A stretch of 64,000 nucleotides of DNA. It comes from Knoxdaviesia capensis. Taxonomy: Eukaryota; Ascomycota; Sordariomycetes; Microascales; Gondwanamycetaceae. Position numbers and translations under genes: made by a program. This document shows, one piece after another, positions 57,501 to 64,000 of the stretch. Position 1 is the stretch's first letter, and each line of letters begins with the position of its first letter. The stretch covers positions 3,842,667 through 3,906,666 of the forward strand of contig LNGK01000004.1 in NCBI GenBank assembly GCA_001510575.1, given 5' to 3'. A model generated the notes under the pieces. The model made no database searches. It was given only the letters and a program-made list of their open reading frames with translations, and was not told where the DNA came from.

Positions 57501-57995
57501 ATTCAAAAATCTGTCTTGGATTGTCTAAAGGTGTGGAACAAACGAGGTTCTGATTAGATATATGGCGGGGTTACACGGTAGATTGCAAACAAAATTCAGG
57601 AAGGCAGTTTGGAGCTAGATTCTGGTGACAGGACGACTGGATATGATTCGGATGGGAGAAGAATGAATGTATGAGAAGCTGAGGGCAAGCTAGACATCCT
57701 GGAATAGGAATTAGATTGGACGAAGTCCACACATACGGTTCAATTGATGGCGTTGGAGATGTTCGGCGCGCGAATATAGCTTGTCACAGCCTGGATGTTC
57801 GCAAGAGAAGCGTTTGGGGGCATTTCTTCGACTTGCGCGGCGATATGAATTGAGAGAGGCCGAGCCACTGGGGCTGCTTGCGCCTCCTTCGCCTCCGTCG
57901 CCAGCAAGGTGTTGCGCTGCCATATACCAGGCTTCATTCACGATATTGAACAGAAAATCGAATCCATGTGGTGTTCGAGGAGGTTGAGAGTTCAA
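54532..57995 (-). CDS. C2H2 zinc-finger transcription factor with fungal-specific regulatory domain (two exons)
   Basis: The exons are 57737-57995 and 54532-57524 (GTATGT donor, TTTAG acceptor, phase 1), giving 1083 residues. Two C2H2 fingers lie at about 60-115: FSCEHPGCDKLYSRAEHLQRHQLNH and FECDVPGCEQKFVRADLLARH. The intron falls at the last His of finger 1. A long Gln/His/Pro/Ser-rich stretch follows (about 130-290, with repeats like QPQHQPQHEPQH), probably an activation region. The C-terminal half is a fungal_trans-type helical domain (such as EEYGAFADIIIEGVRWEIHM, LWVAQALLLVEYYEKLYSSRKFHERAHIY, WWMRWAETESMHRVVYVAFMMDIVHAAIFGHTADM). The combination is typical of filamentous ascomycete regulators. 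Its targets are unknown. Its long upstream region suggests complex control. Confidence 0.88.
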
Positions 57996-60900
57996 GGAGG
58001 GGCGGGCGGCGGTTGATAGACACGAGGGTTTTCGGGGCTGAGTCTCTTATCTGAGACGTGCGTCGAGGTTGGGAGACACTGGCGATGGGGGTTTGTAAGA
58101 GAGGAAGAGTCGTGAGAAAAAAAAAATACACCACAACTACTAGAAGTTTCGAGATGACAGTTCACAGCAGATTGTTGAGAGGATTTAGAGTCTACTGGGT
58201 TTCTCTCTTTTTCTGGATGTGGTGGGTGGTACTTTGAGCTGGGAAGATGGGGGAATTTGGCTTGGTTTCGAGGGTCAAGCAGGTATGTTGCAGTGAGGGT
58301 CGAGATAAGGACGGGACAGGTTCGGATAAATGATCAAAAGATAGCGACAGCGAAATGGAACCCGATTACGGAGCCGAACAGCATGAAGAGTGAGCAGGGA
58401 ATTTAAGCCACACAGCGAGAGCAATTAAACGCGAGAAAATGTTACCGCCGCCGAGATGTGGAGGAGAGAAAAGACGAATGGAAGACATAGATTAACTGAG
58501 ATCGAGGGGCGCTATCATCATCGAAAAACAAAGAGAACTCGGCCACCCAGGACACAAGAAAAAAATAGGAGCACACACAATAAGTGGACTGGCGGAACGC
58601 AAGAAAGAGAAGGAAAAAAAAAAAAGGTTCAAAAACGCCCGATGAAAAAGAAAAGAGAGCCGGACCGAGAAGAGAAGATGAGAAATGGGGAAAAGAGGAA
58701 GAAGTTGCGAGGAAATTGTAGATGGGGGGCTCAAGGCAAGATATTTGGTCGGTGGGCAAGAGCAGCAGGGTTGATAGCGATAGGAATCATGTGTAATTTG
58801 CTCGCAGTACGCAGGAAGGAGCTAGCAGCAGGAGACTGAAGGCAAGAGCGCAGAATTAGGCGACATGAGCTTACTTGAAAAAAAAAGCCAAGCAAAGTCT
58901 GAATGAAGCTGGCAGGAGCAATCAACAGTGCAGGAGAGAAGCGAGATGGGAAGGAGCAGGAAAGCCACCGAAAATTGGGGGGTGGGGATGGGCGGAAGAA
59001 AATTGCAGGTGGGATGAGACGGGATGAGTTGTGGAGGACGAAAAGAGAACAGAAAAGAAAAGGTCTGTGGGAGGAGGGTTGGACTCTCGAGGAATAAACA
59101 AAAACGAAAGGAAATGCAAAACAGCAAGCAGCACAGGATATTCTCTTTCGCTACAGGGGATTATGCACATCTGGAAGCGAAAGATAAAGACTTGGTTGAT
59201 GGGTGCGCATTTGGTCCTCTGAGCCATAGGAAGACGTGAAGGAGGGCGTCTTTTCTCTTTGAAGAGATAGGCTTAATCACGGACCGCAGGGTTTCCAAAA
59301 AGAAGCGTACCACCCCACACACCTACGAGTACCATGCGGTCAGTCAACAAGATATGCACTTGGGGGGGGGCGTGGAGGTGTTGCGTGGTGTGTGCGTGGG
59401 TGTGGGTGGGAGAGGAAACGGAAGCCGCAGTGGAGGCAGTTTGATATAGGCTGGCCGGCTGGTACTGATTGGAAGGTGGCTTGTAGAGAGAAGCGTGGGT
59501 AAGTGATCGATGGAGGTGGAAGTAAGTGGGCGGAAGAGTGTGGGTCGAGTGGGAGAGTGGGCGGCCAGAAGGAAGGAGACGGGCAGTGGTGAGGCGTGTT
59601 GTGTTAGTCTCCTCGATAAGCCGTTGTGTGCGTTACTTGCATATCCCGTCTAGATGCATTATATACATTATAATTGCCTCGATGTCGTTGCCCTTCTGAG
59701 ATATCGCCAAACCTCCAGATCGTTCGCGCGGCACAAGCCTCGAATCGAGAATTCCTCAGCCTCTTCTTTTTCTCTTCTTGTCTTGTCCCCCCTCACCGGC
59801 TATTCTCTTAGGCTCAAATCCAATCCAACGTTAGTTCACCTCAGTTAACTTAGACAGAGCATCCCCGTCGTCTTCCCCATGTTTTTTTTTATATGGGCTT
59901 CATTTTGATTCCTAAAAAGTTAGCATGAGACGACTACGACAACACTTAGTGGAGGAGTTTTCGGTTCAGGGATCAACCGGCGAGCACAACTAGGGACTAG
60001 CTCGCACTACTGTGGGGGGAACTTTATATCCTTCAGCCAGCGAGTTCAGCCGGGCATGTGCTGCCAACCAGAGGCAGAAAGAAGTCCACAGCACCCACTG
60101 CAAGCCGAGACATCGACAAACGAGAGCGGGCATGATGGCCCGAATTCTCGCTGACGTGGTGGGTGGTGCTCTGAGCTCTCTCTTCTCTAGCCCTGGTGGA
60201 TTGAGAATCTCCTCGGCAGGGGTCAAGCACGGGGAGTTCAAGAAGAAGTTGGGGGGCAAACGCACATGATTGACTGACCATCCCACCTCCGAACCAGCAA
60301 CCCAGAGCTTTCCGCCGGCCGTTACAGCCCTCCCAACATTGATTGCCTGGCATCATGAAAGAACAGGAGGCCCTCCCCTGGTAGGTCGGAAACAGCTTGC
60401 TCGTGTGCCGAACACCAGGAATGACGAACCCCAGCCAAGGCCACCCAGACAGGGACACACACCCAGACACACACCTGGAAGAGCGCCCATTTTTGTCGTC
60501 GGAAGCATTTCGTCCCTCCTCCGCAACCTTCACATGCTCGTGGTAGGTTGGAACGCCATGCCCCCTGGTCAGGTCTTCCCCCCAAACTCCACCACCCATG
60601 GGTGTGCGCAGCTAGTATGTCATTGGTCTGATAAGCTGTCCCGTTCTCCTTCTCAAGCCACATTTTCCGGTCTCTTTTGATGGCTGGCTGGCTGTTGCCG
60701 CTTACCTGCAGACGGGTCAAACACAGACAAACAGACAGAGACACACAGAGATAAAGAGAGTGAGACACCCGGGCCTGTATGTCTCAGATGGGAGGGGCCA
60801 AGGATGGAAAATACATCACCGGGCTGGTGGCCGCGAAAGGCAGTCTGTTCCAGCAGGACTGTAGGCCTATGAACACGAAGTATGAAGTCGACCGGCCACT

Positions 60901-61737
60901 CGCTGATAACCGAGGGACTCCGTATACGGCTTCTCAAGACGTGCAACCCGCTAGGGCCTTAGAACAGGGCGGGCTTGAAGTGGAACTGCGGCCCTGTCAG
61001 CCCGCTGTGCCTTGGTTTCTGCCTTTCGGCGGAACCCACATTCGGCCTGTCTCTCTAAGCCAGCTCTCTCGTCTCTCGTCTCTCGTATCTCATCATATCA
61101 CACATGTCCTCAACTCTAGTTCCAACATAGTTCTCGTCGCCCACCACTTGGTCATCTAAGTGTAGCGCCGACCGCCTGACTCCATTGCCCCCACGAAAAC
61201 ACTTGTTTCCCTAGTCGATGGCCAGCCGGCCCAGGTTCAGGCATGTGTCCTCCACGCCAAGTTTGATTGATGCACTGCTGAACTGGCGTGTGTGCACCCA
61301 CTCGACAGAAAGAACGAGAATAAAAGTACGTGCATAAGGCTTTCTGTAAATGTATGTATGTATGTCCAGTACCGTATTTCTCCTTTCGACGGCGGTCGCC
61401 CTGTTTCCCGGAGCTCGCCTCTACACACACAGTATGTGCTGTGGCATTTCAACGCTGGGGCCATTGGGTGGTTGTTGCGCCCCTCCCACGCAGGAGCGGG
61501 ATGAAGCCGCCCACGCCCGCTCCTGAAAAGAGGAAAAGACGACCTTCGTCCTCCTTTGTTGTTGTTGTCGTCGTGCCCTTTCTTTTTATTTTATTTTTGG
61601 TCCTGTTCGTTTGGACTCTGCGACCCGCGTGGGGGAGGGGGGAAACCCCAAGTCCTTCTCTCTTTCAAGCGCCTTAGGCTCATTTTGACGCCAGTTACGT
61701 GTTCGTTCAAGGTTTTCCTTTTTCCTGGCGTGTTTGG

Positions 61738-61758
61738 TGTGTGTGTGTGTGTGTGTGC
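61738..61758. repeat. GT microsatellite
   Basis: About ten GT units lie in the gene-free region. Confidence 0.9.
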
Positions 61759-62023
61759 GTGCTCCTGACACATGTTCGCGATGATGACATAGCCCCCAAT
61801 ATCCCTGGACTTCCTTTTTCTTAAACCCAGTGTTTCCTCCCAGGCTCTGGACTCTGGTGTTGTGATGTTTGATGAAGCGTGGTCTGGATTCGCACGTCTG
61901 GCCCAGGAAAAGTCACCCGGCTCAATCCGACATCCCGTCGTGGTTACCCGGTCCTTTTTCACATACCTGTTCTTCTCACAGAACACACGGCACCTCCCAC
62001 TCTGAGATATCATCATATCAGCA

Positions 62024-62047
62024 CTGTGTGTGTGTGTGTGTGTGTGT
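62024..62047. repeat. GT microsatellite
   Basis: About twelve uninterrupted GT units lie in the gene-free region. Confidence 0.9.
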
Positions 62048-62340
62048 GACTTATGTCCTCTTTTGGCCACTGCCACCCCGTCTTTCAGTATGTCTCCAAG
62101 AACAATGATTGTTCACACGCCCAAAATACGACATCCCCCGCCACTATGTCTCCGTAGGCACGCACGTCTCGTCTGTTCTCACATTTCACAAAGTATCCGC
62201 CCCGGCATCCACCTGGAGATGGCAACAGGCGCGGCCGTGATAGCCCATATACACGCACACCCAACAGCCGAAAGAGCAAATCCATCCGAGAGCCCAAAGA
62301 ACACGTCCTGTTTGCGTTCTCCCCTGCAACACAGGCAATA

Positions 62341-62359
62341 TGTACTGTACTGTACTGTA
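62341..62359. repeat. TGTACTGTACTGTACTGTA repeat
   Basis: Four tandem TGTAC-type units are related to the palindromes at 26221-26250 and 27470-27486. Confidence 0.85.
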
Positions 62360-63570
62360 GGGCACCCTACGCGGGAAAGTGAACGGGAATGAGAACAAAC
62401 GTCCCCCATGCTCGCCATCCACGGATCACCCAAAACAGTGCGTGTTATCGCCCCAATTCCAAGCTTATCATGGCCTTCCTCCCGCGCAGCCGTCTTTCCG
62501 GCACAGGGATAAGGGGGGCGTGGATTTATACACCTTATATGCACCACCATAATAATTCTCGTTGCTTTGCTTTTTCTTTCTTTGGTACACCGAATGAAAT
62601 TTCAGCAACGAGCCCGCTCTTCAGTGTGGGAGAACACGCTCACTACACCATAGGTAATCACTAATAAATGCACCAGGGCGGCGAAGCAAGTATACCGACT
62701 AGCGAGCGTTTTCAGGCGCGGCTCGTAATACGGGTGTGTTTGTTCGTTCACTTTGGGGGAGGAAGTGGGAGGACGGCCTAATTGGGTTCCAGGCCACGGA
62801 TATTCTATCCCACCGCCATGTCTGGACATACAGTACTTAACTAAAGGTACGCCATATAGGACCAGAGATTATTAAAAAACGGGTGAGAGAAAGCATCGAC
62901 GGCAGCGAATCAAGAGCGTTGCCGTGTTTAGATTATGCGGTCGATGGAGGACGCTGGTTTCTGCTTCGCTCTTCCCTGGCTGGCACGTATTTCCCTGGGG
63001 TTCCAGCTAGATATCAACAATCACAAAACGGCCGCTGGCTCGGGTTGTCGTACTGGGGGTGCTTTGCACATACACTACTCCGTAGTCACACACTACTGTA
63101 CAGGTTGTGTAATCCGCATTGACAGTTGGATGGGGATGCCTCCGCCCACGAATCAAGTCGACACTCTTTGATGGACGCCGCTCCCGTGATACCGCTTCAT
63201 ATGGCCGCGCCTCGGTTTCTAGCTTCTCCGAGACCCATATCGAACCGTCTGTCTCCCTCCATCTTTTTCCAACTGTCCTGTTCCCCCCCTGCATACATGC
63301 TCACCGGTGAGCCTGCGAGCTAACCCCAGGGCCATCGCAAGCTTTTATTCCTTGATAATGCTCGACAACCACTAAACCGCATCTGTAAATATCGAATGAT
63401 CGATCCTAGCTGAGCGGAAATATGCAACAAGGCAATAATCCCTCCACTATCAACAATGGGGAGAAAATGCCGGTGTCGTGAACGTGAACCAAGGATGGGG
63501 ATCAGGATGGGGGGAATGGGAGTGCTTGGCAATCAATATAGCATATGCCTGGTGTTCCAAGAAGATCCGG

Positions 63571-63600
63571 CACACACACACACACGCACGCACGCACGCA
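63571..63600. repeat. CA / CACG microsatellite
   Basis: A CA run continues into ACGC units (gcacgcacgcacgca). A second short CA run lies at about 63693-63706. Confidence 0.85.
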
Positions 63601-64000
63601 CTAAAGTGAGGGCGCAGGTAAGGGTGCTGGTTGGGGGGTAGTCCCTGCATCAGGTGTAGGTCGGTGGCAGGACTATCATGAGTGTGAAAGAGCACACACA
63701 CACACCCAAAAAAAAACGAAAGAAAAAAAAGCTCTATTTTAAGGCAGAATATCCTCACGTTGACATTTTCTTGGCAAATATGCGCTTGTGTAGGCTGTTG
63801 TCGATCTTTTCCTGATGAATGCTGCTCCATTGGGCTCCATACGGGACAGCACGCACTAACACCACGTAGCACGCCTATCCCCTCGACGGAGAGCTACACC
63901 TACTGTACACACATATCAACAGCCTGGGAGTTCGACTGCATACGAGCATATTTGGAATTCACTGCCACCGGTGCTGACCCCGACCTGAAGAAGAAGAAGG

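Larger units (their letters stand above)
57996..64000. other. 6-kb gene-free region upstream of the C2H2 regulator
   Basis: The first 1.1 kb is purine-rich on the given strand (CT-rich leader in the sense of the regulator). The rest has no supported gene. Elements seen are G-rich tracts at 59360-59410, CA/GT microsatellites (61738-61758, 62024-62047, 63571-63600), TGTACTGTACTGTACTGTA (62341-62359) and TACTCCGTA (63076-63084). The next gene must lie beyond the window. Confidence 0.55.

Noticed and set aside
59990..62550. Open frames of 90-190 residues on both strands
   Set aside because: They overlap each other on both strands, contain microsatellite-coded repeats and show no family resemblance.
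63571..63600. CRISPR-like short repeats
   Set aside because: These are simple CA/CACG microsatellites without spacers, and the genome is eukaryotic.

Overview
The window looks like nuclear DNA of a filamentous ascomycete, most likely of the Eurotiales (Aspergillus/Penicillium/Monascus type). Signs of this are many short introns (about 50-100 nt, GTATGT/GTAAGT donors, CTAAC/CTGAC-like branch sites), CT-rich leaders, TTAGGG-type motifs, and a gene set of ceramide glucosyltransferase, lanosterol synthase, SPO11, a tannase-family gene, a secreted intradiol dioxygenase and a C2H2 plus fungal_trans regulator. Species cannot be fixed from sequence alone. There is one assembly gap (218 N at 9358-9575). 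Most intron-exon joins below were worked out by matching splice sites, phase and family conservation.

Layout. 1-13.3 kb: the tail of a GH18 hydrolase (+), a Crb2/Rad9/53BP1-type BRCT checkpoint protein (-), a Cys-rich secreted protein (+), a Ca3427-like periplasmic-binding-fold protein (-) divergent from a secreted intradiol dioxygenase (+, interrupted by the gap), and a BCS1-type AAA ATPase (-). 13.3-24.2 kb: a 3.3-kb gene-free stretch, a decayed tannase/feruloyl-esterase pseudogene (-), a Clr5-domain protein (-) and a secreted Asn-rich protein (-). 24.2-30.5 kb: gene-free. 30.5-53.3 kb is gene-dense: MFS transporter (+), ceramide glucosyltransferase (-), SEN2 (+), gamma-butyrobetaine dioxygenase-like enzyme (+), SGT1 (-), ERG7 lanosterol synthase (-), SPO11 (+), DJ-1/PfpI protein (+), SRP54 (-) and a GNAT acetyltransferase (+). 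54.5-58 kb: a large C2H2 transcription factor (-). 58-64 kb: gene-free.

The genes do not form a biosynthetic cluster. They are mostly independent conserved functions: DNA damage checkpoint and meiotic break formation (Crb2, SPO11), membrane lipids (ERG7, ceramide glucosyltransferase), tRNA splicing, protein targeting and folding (SRP54, SGT1), and carnitine or lysine-derived metabolism. Several pairs are divergent and share 0.65-1.5 kb promoters (Crb2/secreted protein, PBP-like/intradiol dioxygenase, GCS/SEN2, ERG7/SPO11, SRP54/GNAT).

The most notable points are the tannase-family pseudogene, in which tryptophan codons have become stops and the catalytic His has become Tyr; a DCISE sequence in place of the canonical DCTAE in the lanosterol synthase; recurring short palindromes concentrated in the two roughly 6-kb gene-free intervals; and recurrent AACCCTAA (telobox-like) motifs in promoters. 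I found no convincing new multi-gene system.
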